Source: Agrobacterium tumefaciens (lineage in GTDB: Bacteria; Pseudomonadota; Alphaproteobacteria; Rhizobiales; Rhizobiaceae). From it: DNA of 64,000 bases. A program made the position numbers and the translations under genes. The DNA lies in the NCBI GenBank assembly GCA_025559845.1, contig CP048469.1, positions 1,860,001 through 1,924,000 on the forward strand, given 5' to 3'. Within the stretch, counting starts at the first letter, position 1; the number at the start of each line of letters is the position of its first letter. A model generated the notes under the pieces. That model did not search any database. It was not told the DNA's origin and was given only the letters and a program-made list of their open reading frames with translations. Shown here piece after piece: positions 20,320-29,993 of the stretch.

Positions 20320-20557
20320 CGTGATTTTCACTTGCAAAGAGGCGGCGCGAACAGGACTGAAGATCAGCTTTTCCTCTACCTGGTGAATTTCAACAACCCT
20401 AGCGCGTCCGAACCCGAATCTTTGTGCCCGCAACATTGACCCGGGAAAACATTTCGGTAGCCGGTATCGGCTTATGGTCGCTTTGACGTTATTTTTCCTT
20501 TTGAAAACGCGATCCTGCCGATAAACAATCAGACCGTGAAAATAGGATTTCGATCAC

Positions 20558-21640
20558 GTGATGCGTTCTCTTTGCCTGCTGCCCTTTATCGCCAGTCTTG
20601 CCTTCGCGGGCGCAGCAAGCGCGGCAACAATTGGCATTGTCGCTCCCCAGAATGGTCCGTTCGAACTTTTGGGACAGCAGATCCGGCAAGGCGCAAAGGC
20701 GGCAGCGGCCAAGCTGGGTCTCGATGTGATCGAAATTCATGAAAGCTGCGAAGACGGCAGCGGCGGCGCCATTGCTGATGGGCTCGTTGCTGCCAAGGTC
20801 AGCGCGGCAATCGGTTTCCTGTGCACCGAAACGCTGCAGGGCGTCCTGCCGCCGCTCAAGTCTGCCGCCATACCAGCCATCACACTCTCCAGCCGTGCGC
20901 CCATCCTGATGGAAGACGCCCTGAAATATGGCTGGCCACTGTTTCGTTTCGCCCCGTCCGACAAGGCGGAGTCCGATAAGGTGGCTGAAATCATCCTGCG
21001 CGACTGGAAGGGTCACCCCATCGGCCTGGTCGATGACGGCACGATCTACAGCCGCGAACTTGTTGACCGGGTTCGCTCCGCCCTCGAGGAAAACGGCCTG
21101 AAGCCGACGCTGGCCGACACCATGCGCCCCACCCAGGAACAGCAGGTCGCACTGGTGCGCAGGCTGGCACGAACCGGGGTGACGCATGTATTTGTTGGCG
21201 CAGAGCGCAACGATGTCGCCATCATTGCAAGAGATGCCGGCACGGAGAACATTGCCCTGACGATCATGGGTGGCGATGCGATGGCCGCAGCCAACAACCC
21301 CGTCGCCCTCCCCCCCAATGTTCTGGCCGTAACACGCCCAGCCTACGACACCCTTCCTTCTGCGCAGGCAGTGACGGGTGAATTGCGGGCGGCAAACATC
21401 GAACCCGAGGGTTACGTCCTGCCGTCTTATGCGGCGACAGAGCTGACGGCAGCGCTTGTTGAAATGGTGCAGGCGCAAAACAAGCCGGCGTCCGAACTTC
21501 TGGCAAGCGGCACCGCATTCAAAACCGTCATTGGCGACATCGCTTTCAACCCCTCACACGAGTTTGCGGCGAACCCCTACGGCCTGCAACGCTGGAACGG
21601 CCAACGCTTTGAGCCGACCGACCGGGCGGAAAAACAATAG
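20558..21640 (+). CDS. Periplasmic binding protein, branched-chain amino acid type (Peripla_BP_6)
   Basis: A 360-residue secreted protein. The signal peptide covers about residues 1-22 (hydrophobic core then AGAASA-A). The mature part begins TIGIVAPQNGPF and has the LivJ-like two-lobe fold, with GIVAP and IPAITLSSRAP blocks. No permease or ATPase gene is adjacent, so it is an orphan binding protein, either serving a transporter elsewhere or sensing a ligand. The frame starts with GTG then ATG (20558/20561); AGGA lies 10 nt before the GTG. The ligand is unknown. Confidence 0.8.
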   Translation: MMRSLCLLPFIASLAFAGAASAATIGIVAPQNGPFELLGQQIRQGAKAAAAKLGLDVIEIHESCEDGSGGAIADGLVAAKVSAAIGFLCTETLQGVLPPLKSAAIPAITLSSRAPILMEDALKYGWPLFRFAPSDKAESDKVAEIILRDWKGHPIGLVDDGTIYSRELVDRVRSALEENGLKPTLADTMRPTQEQQVALVRRLARTGVTHVFVGAERNDVAIIARDAGTENIALTIMGGDAMAAANNPVALPPNVLAVTRPAYDTLPSAQAVTGELRAANIEPEGYVLPSYAATELTAALVEMVQAQNKPASELLASGTAFKTVIGDIAFNPSHEFAANPYGLQRWNGQRFEPTDRAEKQ

Positions 21641-21748
21641 TTGGCCACGCCACCTAAAAAACCCGTCCGAACCCGCTGTAAAGCCGTTTCAAAGGGCATC
21701 GCTTGATGTTAAAGGCACCGCAGCAAACGCGCTGAGAGGAGTATGCCC

Positions 21749-22426
21749 ATGTCCCTACCCATCCGGATCGCCCCATCCATTCTGGCATCCAATTTTGCCA
21801 AGCTGGGACAGGAGGTCGCGGACGTTACGGAAGCCGGCGCGGACTGGATTCACCTCGATGTCATGGACGGCCATTTCGTTCCCAACATCTCGTTCGGCCC
21901 CGACGTCATCAAGGCACTGCGCCCGCACAGCAAGGCATTCTTCGACTGCCACCTGATGATTGCACCTGTCGACCCCTACCTCGAAGCTTTCGCCAAGGCA
22001 GGCTGTGACAGTATCACCGTTCATGCCGAAGCCGGACCGCATCTGCACCGTTCGTTGCAGACCATCCGCTCGCTCGGCAAGAAGGTTGGTGTGACACTCA
22101 ATCCCGCCACACCGCTTTCGGTCATCGAAAACGTTCTTGATGATGTCGATCTGATCCTCATCATGAGCGTCAATCCGGGCTTTGGCGGTCAGAAATTCAT
22201 TCCCGCCATGCTCGACAAGATCCGAGCAACCAAAACGATGATCGGTGAACGTCCGATCGAACTCGAAGTTGACGGCGGCGTGACGGTTGAGACCGCACCT
22301 GCTATCATTGCCGCTGGCGCCAACGCCCTCGTGGCGGGCTCGGCCGTGTTCAAGGGAGATGGCGTCGACGACTACCGCAAGACGGTTGCCGCGTTGCGTG
22401 CTGCCGCCGAAACGGGACGTCGCTGA
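21749..22426 (+). CDS. rpe: Ribulose-phosphate 3-epimerase
   Basis: A 225-residue TIM-barrel enzyme interconverting ribulose-5-phosphate and xylulose-5-phosphate in the pentose phosphate pathway. Family signatures are [10 protein letters not shown] at the start, [14 protein letters not shown] (metal and substrate binding), [12 protein letters not shown] and EVDGGV. The ATG at 21749 has GAGGAG 7 nt upstream and is preferred to the ATG at 21743, which would be 1 nt from it. The gene lies upstream of a small membrane protein gene and purB on the same strand. Confidence 0.97.
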   Translation: MSLPIRIAPSILASNFAKLGQEVADVTEAGADWIHLDVMDGHFVPNISFGPDVIKALRPHSKAFFDCHLMIAPVDPYLEAFAKAGCDSITVHAEAGPHLHRSLQTIRSLGKKVGVTLNPATPLSVIENVLDDVDLILIMSVNPGFGGQKFIPAMLDKIRATKTMIGERPIELEVDGGVTVETAPAIIAAGANALVAGSAVFKGDGVDDYRKTVAALRAAAETGRR

Positions 22427-22507
22427 ACCCCATACGTCGCCCTGACCGCTCGGGGCGACATGCGACTATGCCGACAGCAACCCTGCAAGTGCTTCTAGAG
22501 TGCTTTG

Positions 22508-23005
22508 ATGCGTAACGACGGTCAGCATTTTTACGACAGGTTCCCCGGAGTGCTCGCCCTGTCGTTTGGCGCGGTGGCATGGGGCATCTGTTCGTCGGCA
22601 ACGGCATCGCTCGGCCTTTATCTGCAGAACAGGCTCGAAACCGACAATTTCCTTATCATCGCAGTGCTGTTCTTCGTCGGCGGACTGCTCGGCTGGTTGG
22701 TCGCCGCCGCCGCATTCTGTGTCGTGCCATCAGCAAGCCAGAATGCCATCCGCTTCGGCACGGCCTTTATCCTGGTGGCCATCTCCACATGTCTTGCCAC
22801 CGCCCTCATCTTCGCTCTGCAATACCGCGTCTTTTATGCGCAGTGGCACGCACCCGTCTTCTCGCGCATCTGGTTCTTTCAGCAGCTCTTCACGTCGCTT
22901 GGCGCCATCTACCAGTTCTCGGTCATCGGTCTTCGCCTGTATTTTCCTTATGCTCTTTTGCCGATCCTTCTGGCCAGCGCCATACTTTGCCGCCGCACGC
23001 ATTGA
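22508..23005 (+). CDS. Small membrane protein of unknown function
   Basis: A 165-residue protein with four predicted hydrophobic helices, at about residues 14-34, 46-68, 80-102 and 125-160, and few charged residues between them. I do not recognise the family. It lies between rpe and purB on the same strand, 81 bp after rpe and 60 bp before purB. Codon use looks like that of neighbouring genes. TTG stands directly before the ATG, and no strong ribosome-binding site is seen. Confidence 0.65.
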   Translation: MRNDGQHFYDRFPGVLALSFGAVAWGICSSATASLGLYLQNRLETDNFLIIAVLFFVGGLLGWLVAAAAFCVVPSASQNAIRFGTAFILVAISTCLATALIFALQYRVFYAQWHAPVFSRIWFFQQLFTSLGAIYQFSVIGLRLYFPYALLPILLASAILCRRTH

Positions 23006-23065
23006 GATTGCCGGAACACTTTGCTAAACGGGCAGCAAATTTCCTCCACAAAGAAGGCCCTTGCC

Positions 23066-24373
23066 ATGATCCCTCGTTACTCCCGGCCGGAAATGGTCGC
23101 TATCTGGTCGCCGGAAACAAAATTCCGCATCTGGTTCGAGATTGAGGCCCATGCCTGCGACGCGCTGGCCGAAATCGGCGTCATTCCGAAGTCCGCAGCG
23201 AAGACGATCTGGGAAAAGGGCGGCAGCGCTAACTTCGATGTGGCGCGCATCGATGAAATCGAAGCTGTAACCAAGCACGACGTCATTGCCTTCCTGACGC
23301 ACCTTGCCGAATTCGTCGGCCCCGACAGCCGTTTCGTGCACCAGGGCATGACCTCCTCCGACGTTCTCGACACGACGCTGAACATTCAGCTCGTTCGCGC
23401 CGCCGACCTGCTTCTGGCCGACATGGACCGGCTGCTGGCCGCGTTGAAGACACGCGCCTTCGAACACAAGAACACGGTGCGCATCGGCCGCAGCCACGGC
23501 ATTCATGCCGAGCCGACCACGATGGGCCTGACATTTGCCCGCTTCTACGCGGAGATGGATCGCAACCGCGCCCGCCTCGTCAACGCCCGCGCTGAAATTG
23601 CCACGGGCGCCATCTCCGGCGCCGTCGGCACATTCGCCAACATCGATCCTTCCGTGGAAGAACACGTCTGCAAGGCGCTCGGTCTTGCGCCGGAGCCGGT
23701 TTCGACCCAAGTCATTCCGCGCGACCGCCACGCCATGTTCTTCGCAATCCTTGGCGTCATTGCCTCGTCGATCGAAAACGTCGCGATCGAAATCCGCCAC
23801 ATGCAGCGCACCGAAGTGCTGGAAGCCGAAGAGTTCTTCTCTCCGGGCCAGAAGGGTTCTTCGGCAATGCCGCACAAGCGCAACCCCGTGCTGACCGAGA
23901 ACCTGACGGGTCTTGCCCGCCTGGTACGCATGTCGGTTGTTCCGGCGCTGGAAAACGTTGCCCTCTGGCACGAGCGTGACATCAGCCACTCCTCCGTGGA
24001 GCGCGGCATCGGTCCTGACACCACCATCACCCTCGACTTCGCGCTGAACCGTCTGGCCGGCGTTATCGAGAAGCTGGTGATTTACCCGGACAACATGCTG
24101 AAGAACATGAACAAGTTCCGCGGCCTGGTACATTCGCAGCGCGTTCTGCTCGCGCTCACGCAGGCAGGCGTGTCTCGTGAAGACGCATATCGCCTGGTCC
24201 AGCGCAACGCCATGAAGGTCTGGGAACACGGCGCAGACTTCCTTGAAGAGCTTCTGGGCGATGACGAAGTCCGCGCAGCTCTTTCCGAAGAGGTTATCCG
24301 CGAGAAGTTCGACCTCGGCTACCACACCAAGCACGTCGACACGATCTTCAAGCGCGTCTTCGGCAACGCTTAA
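23066..24373 (+). CDS. purB: Adenylosuccinate lyase
   Basis: A 435-residue enzyme of the fumarase/aspartase superfamily, acting twice in purine synthesis (SAICAR to AICAR, and adenylosuccinate to AMP). The signature loop is GSSAMPHKRNP, with MTSSDVLDT and the catalytic-histidine region GRSHGIHAEP also present. Start 23066 (MIPRYSRPEM) matches the family N-terminus and has AAGG about 9 nt before it; the 15 open codons upstream do not fit. Confidence 0.97.
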   Translation: MIPRYSRPEMVAIWSPETKFRIWFEIEAHACDALAEIGVIPKSAAKTIWEKGGSANFDVARIDEIEAVTKHDVIAFLTHLAEFVGPDSRFVHQGMTSSDVLDTTLNIQLVRAADLLLADMDRLLAALKTRAFEHKNTVRIGRSHGIHAEPTTMGLTFARFYAEMDRNRARLVNARAEIATGAISGAVGTFANIDPSVEEHVCKALGLAPEPVSTQVIPRDRHAMFFAILGVIASSIENVAIEIRHMQRTEVLEAEEFFSPGQKGSSAMPHKRNPVLTENLTGLARLVRMSVVPALENVALWHERDISHSSVERGIGPDTTITLDFALNRLAGVIEKLVIYPDNMLKNMNKFRGLVHSQRVLLALTQAGVSREDAYRLVQRNAMKVWEHGADFLEELLGDDEVRAALSEEVIREKFDLGYHTKHVDTIFKRVFGNA

Positions 24374-24395
24374 GAACAAAATCAGAAAAGATAGT

Positions 24396-24421
24396 AACGG
24401 CGCGATCTTGATCGCGCCGTT
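24396..24421 (+). terminator. Stem-loop after purB
   Basis: A 12-bp perfect stem AACGGCGCGATC/GATCGCGCCGTT has only TT between the arms. Only a short, broken T-run follows, so termination may be partial; the next gene starts 22 bp later. Confidence 0.55.
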
Positions 24422-24443
24422 ATTGCAACACAGATATGGGCCC

Positions 24444-25007
24444 ATGAAGGTTTCAGAAGCAGATATTCTTATCGTACCCGGTTACACCAATTCCGGCCCC
24501 GACCACTGGCAGAGCCGTTGGGAGCGCAAGCTTTCCACCGCGCGCCGGGTTGAGCAGGCGGAATGGTCAAAACCGGTGAAGGAAGACTGGGTGGCAAGGC
24601 TGGTCGAAGAGGTCAACGCCTCGACCAGACCGGTTGTCATCGTTGCCCATTCGCTCGGCGTTCCAACCGTGATCCATGCCCTGCCCGAGATTGGCAAGAA
24701 GGTGACGGGCGCACTTCTCGTTGCCCCGCCTGACGTCGCCAACGATGCGATCAGGCCGAAACACCTGATGACGTTCGGCCCCTACCCGCGCGATCCACTG
24801 CCGTTCCCGACCATCACCATCGCCAGCAGGAACGATCCGTTCGGCTCTTACGAACATGCCGACGAAATTGCTGCTGCATGGGGTTCGCTGCTGATCGATG
24901 CCGGAATGTCCGGACATATCAACGCTGAGTCCGGCCATGGTCCCTGGCCGGAAGGCGGCATGGTCTTTGCGCAGTTCCTGAGCAAGCTGAAGCCTTCCGA
25001 AACCTGA
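24444..25007 (+). CDS. RBBP9/YdeN-type alpha/beta hydrolase
   Basis: A 187-residue small serine hydrolase. The N-terminal VPGYTNSGPDHWQSRWE is diagnostic of the RBBP9/YdeN family. The nucleophile is Ser70 in AHSLGV, the acid is probably in ASRNDPFG, and the histidine is in AESGHGPWPEG. These enzymes have esterase or amidase-like folds, but the bacterial substrates are not known. It starts just behind the purB stem-loop. The ribosome-binding site is weak (GGG 4-6 nt upstream). Confidence 0.85.
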   Translation: MKVSEADILIVPGYTNSGPDHWQSRWERKLSTARRVEQAEWSKPVKEDWVARLVEEVNASTRPVVIVAHSLGVPTVIHALPEIGKKVTGALLVAPPDVANDAIRPKHLMTFGPYPRDPLPFPTITIASRNDPFGSYEHADEIAAAWGSLLIDAGMSGHINAESGHGPWPEGGMVFAQFLSKLKPSET

Positions 25008-25352
25008 CCGCAGGCTTCTTCCGGCGCCTGTAACGAGAGCAATCAACGCGCGAATATTCGCTGACGCGCGTTGCGGCCCTTTTCTCTTCTGTGTCAGAAT
25101 TCGACTTGCGCCGCGCCCGAAGCAGCCCTATCCATTGGTCGTAAGACTATGCAACTGTTCACAACCGACCCCTATCTATATTAGACATGTTGCAAACACC
25201 GGATTTCCTGTAGATTGACATTTCGCAACTTTCGGTAACGCCGTCGTGAATTTAACGATAGATTAAACCGGCAACGTTACAGTTAACCTTCGTAGAAGGC
25301 GCGTGAAGAAAATTATTTAATATCAAAGACATCTCAAAATGGGCCGGATCGA
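25008..25352. other. Intergenic region with hairpin and CtrA box
   Basis: No gene is seen. A 9-bp stem CAACGCGCG/CGCGCGTTG (25044-25073) followed loosely by a T-rich stretch may end the hydrolase transcript. The rest is the AT-rich upstream region of the GGDEF-EAL gene, including the CtrA-like site at 25252-25266. Confidence 0.5.
25252..25266. promoter_or_regulatory. CtrA-box candidate
   Basis: TTAACGATAGATTAA matches the full CtrA consensus TTAA-N7-TTAA exactly, about 87 bp before the probable start of the GGDEF-EAL gene. CtrA is the cell-cycle and motility regulator of Alphaproteobacteria. Binding is inferred. Confidence 0.5.
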
Positions 25353-27884
25353 TTGAGCGTAAATCGTGTTCTCAGTGCCATATTCGAAAGCCTACCGGTT
25401 CCGACGCTGGAACTGGGCAAGGATGGCCAGGTATTGCAGATACCTGAACACGCTCCTCTTTTCACCGCACTGCCAGACAAGACCAGCATATTCGGTCTCG
25501 TCAACAAGGATCACCATCCAGCAATCAAGGCCGCGCTCGCCAATCCAGAGCAGCAATTGCCCTTTTCCGCCGATGTCCGGCTTGCCACTGTAGACGGCGG
25601 GCAGGACGTTTTCGTCGTATTGTCCATCGGCAGGATGGAAGTGGATGGAGAACAGCGGCTTTTTGCTCAGCTGACCGATATCACCAATCAGAGACGGCGC
25701 GAAAACGCCATCGCATTCCGCGAAAAACGCTGGGATAGCGCGCTTGTCAGCGCCGGTCTTGGTGTCTGGGACCAGAATTTCGCGACCGGTGAAATGTACG
25801 GCTCCGACATCTGGCGCCAGATCCGCGGCATCAGAAACGATAGCGAGCTGGAAACTGATTTCGAGCGCTGGGCGCAGAAAATACACCCCGACGACCGGGA
25901 ACATACCCTGCATTGCATCGAACGCCAGAACGCCGGTGACCCTGCCTATGCTGTGTTCGAATATCGCGAGCGCCACGAGGACGGCCGCTGGGTCTGGATC
26001 GAGTGCCGGGGCGCCTGTGTCGAACGTGATGAAAACGGCAAACCTGTGCGCATTGTCGGCACGGATGCGGATATTTCACAGAGAAAAGAAACCGAACATC
26101 AGGTCGAACGCATTTCGCGGTCCCTGAAACTTGCACTCGAAGCCTCTCAGGTCGGCGTGTTCGTGGCGAATTTCGATACCGGCATCACCGTATGGGATGA
26201 CCGCATGTACGAGATCATGCAGATCGAAAGGTCGGAAACCATAGCGGTCGGCGGGCTCTGGGAAACCCGCGTTCATCCCGACGATATCGAGCGCGTCGAA
26301 AAGAACGTCGGATACCATGTCGCGCGGATGATCCCGTTTTCGGAAGAGTATCGTGCCATCATGCCGGATGGTTCGTACCGTTATATTCGCGCACGCTCTC
26401 TGCCGTTCATCGATTCCGATGGTCAGAAGAAGATGATCGGGGTGAACTGGGACGTCACCGCCGACGTGGCGCTCCGCAATGAACTGGAACGGGCCAAGAC
26501 GCTTGCCGAGGCCCGCAACCGCGAACTCGAAACGGCCAAGACCAGGATCGAGTACAACGCCACCCACGACGATCTGACAGACCTGCCGAACCGCCGTTAT
26601 CTCGATGCGATGTTCGACGGTTTTGCCAGGGAAAGTTTCGCCGAGGGCAAGGGTGTCGGGGTTCTCCACGTCGACCTCGACCGCTTCAAGCAGATCAACG
26701 ACACACTCGGTCGCAAGACCGGTGACATGATGCTGAAGCACATCGCCGCGCTTTTGAAAAAGAACGCGCGCAATGCCGATTTTGTCGCCCATGTCGGTGG
26801 CGACGAATTCGTTGTCATCTCCCGGTTCTCAGGCAATCAGCGCAAGCTCGCATTGATGGCCGACCGGTTGATCAAGGAAATTCGAAAGCCCGTGCACTTT
26901 GAGGGGCATGTCTGTCGCCTCGGCGCCAGCATCGGCATTGCGAGCAGCTATGGTCTGACGTCGGACGTCAAGCAGATACTGCTCAATGCCGATATTGCCC
27001 TCTACAACGCCAAGAAGCGTGGCCGGAACCGCTACGAATTCTTTTCCGCCGATACGCAGGACATTCTCATCAACACCAAACGCATGTCCGATGACATCCT
27101 GCTGGCGCTCGAACGAGATGAATTCATCCCCTTCTACCAGTTCCGTTTTGACGCCCAGACACTGGACATTGCTGGCGTAGAAACACTGGCACGCTGGCAG
27201 CACCCGGAAAAAGGCATCCTGACACCTGATCGTTTTCTCGCGATCGCCGAGGACCTCGATGTCGTCTCGTCGATCGATGCGATGATGCTCGACAAGGCGA
27301 TCAAGGATTTCAAAGCCTGGGATATGGCCGGTCTCGATGTTCCGAATATTTCCGTCAACGTCTCGTCGCGACGCCTGCATGACCCCGGACTGATGAAGTC
27401 GCTGTCCAATGTCGATATCCCGCCCGGCTCGGTATCTTTCGAACTGCTGGAATCGATATTCCTCGACGACAGCGACGAAGTGGCTATTTCGAACCTGCGC
27501 CAGTTGCGAGACATGGGCATCGATATCGAGATCGACGATTTCGGCACCGGCCACGCCTCCATCGTCAGCCTTCTGAAAGTCAGTCCGAGCGTACTGAAAG
27601 TCGACAGGCAACTGGTGCGCACAGCACCGCAATCGTCTGAACAGCGCAAGTTGCTGACATCGATCATCGACATCGGCCGCTCGCTGAGCATCAAGGTTGT
27701 TGCCGAAGGTGTGGAAACGGCAGCCCATGTCAGGGTGCTGCAGAAGCTTGGCTGCGACTACCTGCAGGGCTATGCGCTGTGCCGGCCATTACCGCAGCAG
27801 GCAATCATCCCGTTCGTCCAGTCGCAGCCCTGGCGGCAACTGAACCTGGAAAGCCCGGGACCAACGCGCAAGCGCGCTTTTTGA
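25353..27884 (+). CDS. PAS-PAS-GGDEF-EAL cyclic-di-GMP protein
   Basis: An 843-residue cytoplasmic protein with no membrane helix. A PAS-like N-terminus is followed by two PAS/PAC sensor repeats (about 125-245 and 255-375), a short linker helix, a GGDEF domain and an EAL domain. GGDEF is intact at 482-486, and RNAD five residues before it forms an inhibitory I-site. The EAL motif reads ETL (610-612), keeping the metal-binding Glu; DDFGTG, EGVET and QGY are present. Both synthesis and breakdown of c-di-GMP therefore look possible. The start is TTG at 25353 with a weak ribosome-binding site. It stands alone between stretches of intergenic DNA. Confidence 0.9.
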   Translation: MSVNRVLSAIFESLPVPTLELGKDGQVLQIPEHAPLFTALPDKTSIFGLVNKDHHPAIKAALANPEQQLPFSADVRLATVDGGQDVFVVLSIGRMEVDGEQRLFAQLTDITNQRRRENAIAFREKRWDSALVSAGLGVWDQNFATGEMYGSDIWRQIRGIRNDSELETDFERWAQKIHPDDREHTLHCIERQNAGDPAYAVFEYRERHEDGRWVWIECRGACVERDENGKPVRIVGTDADISQRKETEHQVERISRSLKLALEASQVGVFVANFDTGITVWDDRMYEIMQIERSETIAVGGLWETRVHPDDIERVEKNVGYHVARMIPFSEEYRAIMPDGSYRYIRARSLPFIDSDGQKKMIGVNWDVTADVALRNELERAKTLAEARNRELETAKTRIEYNATHDDLTDLPNRRYLDAMFDGFARESFAEGKGVGVLHVDLDRFKQINDTLGRKTGDMMLKHIAALLKKNARNADFVAHVGGDEFVVISRFSGNQRKLALMADRLIKEIRKPVHFEGHVCRLGASIGIASSYGLTSDVKQILLNADIALYNAKKRGRNRYEFFSADTQDILINTKRMSDDILLALERDEFIPFYQFRFDAQTLDIAGVETLARWQHPEKGILTPDRFLAIAEDLDVVSSIDAMMLDKAIKDFKAWDMAGLDVPNISVNVSSRRLHDPGLMKSLSNVDIPPGSVSFELLESIFLDDSDEVAISNLRQLRDMGIDIEIDDFGTGHASIVSLLKVSPSVLKVDRQLVRTAPQSSEQRKLLTSIIDIGRSLSIKVVAEGVETAAHVRVLQKLGCDYLQGYALCRPLPQQAIIPFVQSQPWRQLNLESPGPTRKRAF

Positions 27885-28165
27885 GGCGCTTTCCCCTTTG
27901 CCATCGTGAAAACATAATTTTTCTTCGCTGATGGATGTCGCGTTCGTGGCATTCGTCTTCACGACGAATGGGATATTCATGAAGCACCGCTGCTGAAAAA
28001 TCGTGACCGACGGTATCATTCAGGCGTAACCTGCAGCAGACCATAAGAATCGAAGGGAAGATATGCCGCCCGCATTGTAGAATTCTCTCTTTTCCGTTAT
28101 GGGACCGCTTCAAAGACAGAAACGCAACGCCGACAGAATCGGCGTCAACCAAGAGACCTGCTAAT

Positions 28166-28930
28166 ATGAATCGTCGCCGCCGTATCTACGAAGGCAAGGC
28201 CAAGATCCTTTACGAAGGTCCGGAGCCGGGAACGCTCATCCAGTTCTTCAAGGACGATGCGACCGCCTTCAACAAGAAGAAGCACGAAGTCATCGACGGC
28301 AAGGGTGTGTTGAACAACCGCATCTCTGAATATGTCTTTACCCATCTGAACAAGATCGGCATTCCGACGCACTTCATTCGCCGCCTCAACATGCGCGAGC
28401 AATTGATCCGGGAAGTCGAAATGATCCCGCTTGAGGTTGTCGTGCGCAATGTCGCCGCCGGCTCGCTATCCAAGCGTCTTGGCATCGACGAAGGCGTTGT
28501 TCTTCCGCGCTCGATCATCGAGTTCTACTACAAGTCCGATGCACTTGAAGACCCGATGGTCTCCGAAGAGCACATCACGGCTTTCGGCTGGGCAAATCCT
28601 GCCGAGCTTGATGACATCATGGCACTGGCGATCCGCGTCAACGACTTCCTGTCCGGCCTGTTCCTTGGCGTCGGCATCCAGCTCGTCGACTTCAAGATCG
28701 AATGCGGCCGCCTGTTCGAAGGCGACATGATGCGCATCATTCTCGCTGACGAGATTTCTCCCGATAGCTGCCGTCTGTGGGATATCGAGACCCAGGAAAA
28801 AATGGACAAGGACCGCTTCCGCCGTGACATGGGCGGACTGCTGGAAGCCTATTCCGAGGTCGCGCGCCGGCTTGGCATCATCAATGAAAACGAACCGATC
28901 CGCGGCACTGGCCCGGTTCTGGTGAAGTAA
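28166..28930 (+). CDS. purC: SAICAR synthetase
   Basis: A 254-residue phosphoribosylaminoimidazole-succinocarboxamide synthase, the ATP-dependent step joining aspartate to CAIR. It begins [16 protein letters not shown] and has [20 protein letters not shown] and [12 protein letters not shown], all family signatures. The ATG follows AAGAGA by about 10 nt. A small hairpin (28128-28146, 7-bp stem) stands 19 nt before the start. It is the first gene of a purC-purS-purQ cluster; purS begins 33 bp after its stop. Confidence 0.97.
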   Translation: MNRRRRIYEGKAKILYEGPEPGTLIQFFKDDATAFNKKKHEVIDGKGVLNNRISEYVFTHLNKIGIPTHFIRRLNMREQLIREVEMIPLEVVVRNVAAGSLSKRLGIDEGVVLPRSIIEFYYKSDALEDPMVSEEHITAFGWANPAELDDIMALAIRVNDFLSGLFLGVGIQLVDFKIECGRLFEGDMMRIILADEISPDSCRLWDIETQEKMDKDRFRRDMGGLLEAYSEVARRLGIINENEPIRGTGPVLVK

Positions 28931-28963
28931 CTGCCGTTTTAAGTGAAATCAGGAGAAGATCAG

Positions 28964-29206
28964 GTGATCAAGGCACGGGTGACTGTTACGCTGAAGAATG
29001 GCGTTCTCGATCCGCAGGGCAAGGCAATCGAAGGCGCGCTCGGCAGCCTCGGTTTCGAAGGTGTGGGCCAGGTCCGTCAGGGCAAGGTGTTCGACCTCGA
29101 AGTCGGCGGTACAGACAAGGCCAAGGCCGAAGCCGACCTGAAGGCAATGTGCGAAAAACTGTTGGCCAACACGGTTATCGAAAACTACGCCATCGCTATT
29201 CTCTAA
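28964..29206 (+). CDS. purS: FGAM synthase subunit PurS
   Basis: An 80-residue PurS, the small structural subunit that links PurQ and PurL in the three-part formylglycinamidine ribonucleotide synthase. Family features are KARVTVTLKNGVLDPQG, the GVGQVRQGKVF strand and the MCEKLLANTVIENYAI end. The start is GTG at 28964 with AGGAG 8 nt before it; an upstream in-frame GTG would include that ribosome-binding site in the coding region. It lies 18 bp before purQ. Confidence 0.96.
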   Translation: MIKARVTVTLKNGVLDPQGKAIEGALGSLGFEGVGQVRQGKVFDLEVGGTDKAKAEADLKAMCEKLLANTVIENYAIAIL

Positions 29207-29224
29207 GCTGAGGAGCCGTCGTCC

Positions 29225-29896
29225 ATGAAATCCGCCGTCGTTCAACTTCCCGGCCTCAACCGCGACCGCGACATGATCGCCGCCCTGACCAAGATTTCCG
29301 GCAAGGCGCCCGTGACCATCTGGCAGACGGAAACGGAAATTCCCGATGTCGACCTGATCGTCATTCCCGGTGGCTTTTCCTACGGTGACTATCTGCGTTG
29401 TGGCGCAATCGCTGCACGTATGCCGGTCATGCAGGCCATTCGTGAAAAGGCTGAAAAGGGCGTCAAGGTTCTTGGTGTCTGCAACGGCTTCCAGATCCTC
29501 GTCGAAGCCGGCATGTTGCCGGGTGCATTGATGCGCAACGCATCGTTGAAGTTCGTCTGCCGCGAAGTGAAGCTCGAAGTCGCCAACAACGACACCGAAT
29601 TTACCCGCGCTTACGACAAGGGCCAGATCCTGCGTTGCCCGGTTGCTCACCATGACGGCAACTACTTTGTCGAAGCCGACGAACTGAAGGCCCTGGAAAA
29701 CAACGGCCAGGTCGTTTTCCGTTATGCCGAAGGTACCAACCCGAACGGCTCGCTGAACGACATTGCCGGCGTAATCAACGCCAAGGGCAATGTTCTCGGC
29801 ATGATGCCGCATCCGGAAAACCTGATCGAAGCTGCCCATGGCGGCAACGACGGACGCGGCCTGTTCGCATCGGCGCTCGGCGTCATCGCGGCCTGA
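29225..29896 (+). CDS. purQ: FGAM synthase glutaminase subunit PurQ
   Basis: A 223-residue class I glutamine amidotransferase supplying ammonia to PurL. The nucleophile is Cys86 in GVCNGFQ and the other triad members are His196 and Glu198 in [17 protein letters not shown] is the conserved oxyanion region. GAGGAG stands 9 nt before the ATG. It follows purS closely; purL lies about 3.3 kb further on, separated by five unrelated genes. Confidence 0.97.
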   Translation: MKSAVVQLPGLNRDRDMIAALTKISGKAPVTIWQTETEIPDVDLIVIPGGFSYGDYLRCGAIAARMPVMQAIREKAEKGVKVLGVCNGFQILVEAGMLPGALMRNASLKFVCREVKLEVANNDTEFTRAYDKGQILRCPVAHHDGNYFVEADELKALENNGQVVFRYAEGTNPNGSLNDIAGVINAKGNVLGMMPHPENLIEAAHGGNDGRGLFASALGVIAA

Positions 29897-29930
29897 TCCC
29901 GCACAAGGCCCAAAGGGCCGACAAAATACA

Positions 29931-29963
29931 GAGCGGCGGGACCGGTTCCGCTATCCGCCGCTC
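29931..29963 (+). terminator. Terminator-like hairpin after purQ
   Basis: A 9-bp stem GAGCGGCGG/CCGCCGCTC with a 15-nt loop and a TTTTT tract some 14 nt beyond. A smaller GGCCC-AAA-GGGCC hairpin precedes it (29907-29919). Confidence 0.5.
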
Positions 29964-29993
29964 CCGCCTGTTCTCATTTTTCGGATAAACGTG

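Larger units (their letters stand above)
19641..20557. other. AT-rich 0.9-kb intergenic region
   Basis: No convincing protein gene. The part from about 19830 to 20340 is much richer in A and T than the neighbouring genes. It holds the candidate minus-strand small RNA (19894-20032), its promoter-like site, and a repeat/palindrome at 20293-20319. Short open frames here lack ribosome-binding sites and family similarity. Confidence 0.7.

Noticed and set aside
27930..27995. 21-codon frame upstream of purC as a leader peptide
   Set aside because: There is no ribosome-binding site and no attenuator structure linked with it; an 8-bp hairpin overlaps it by chance.
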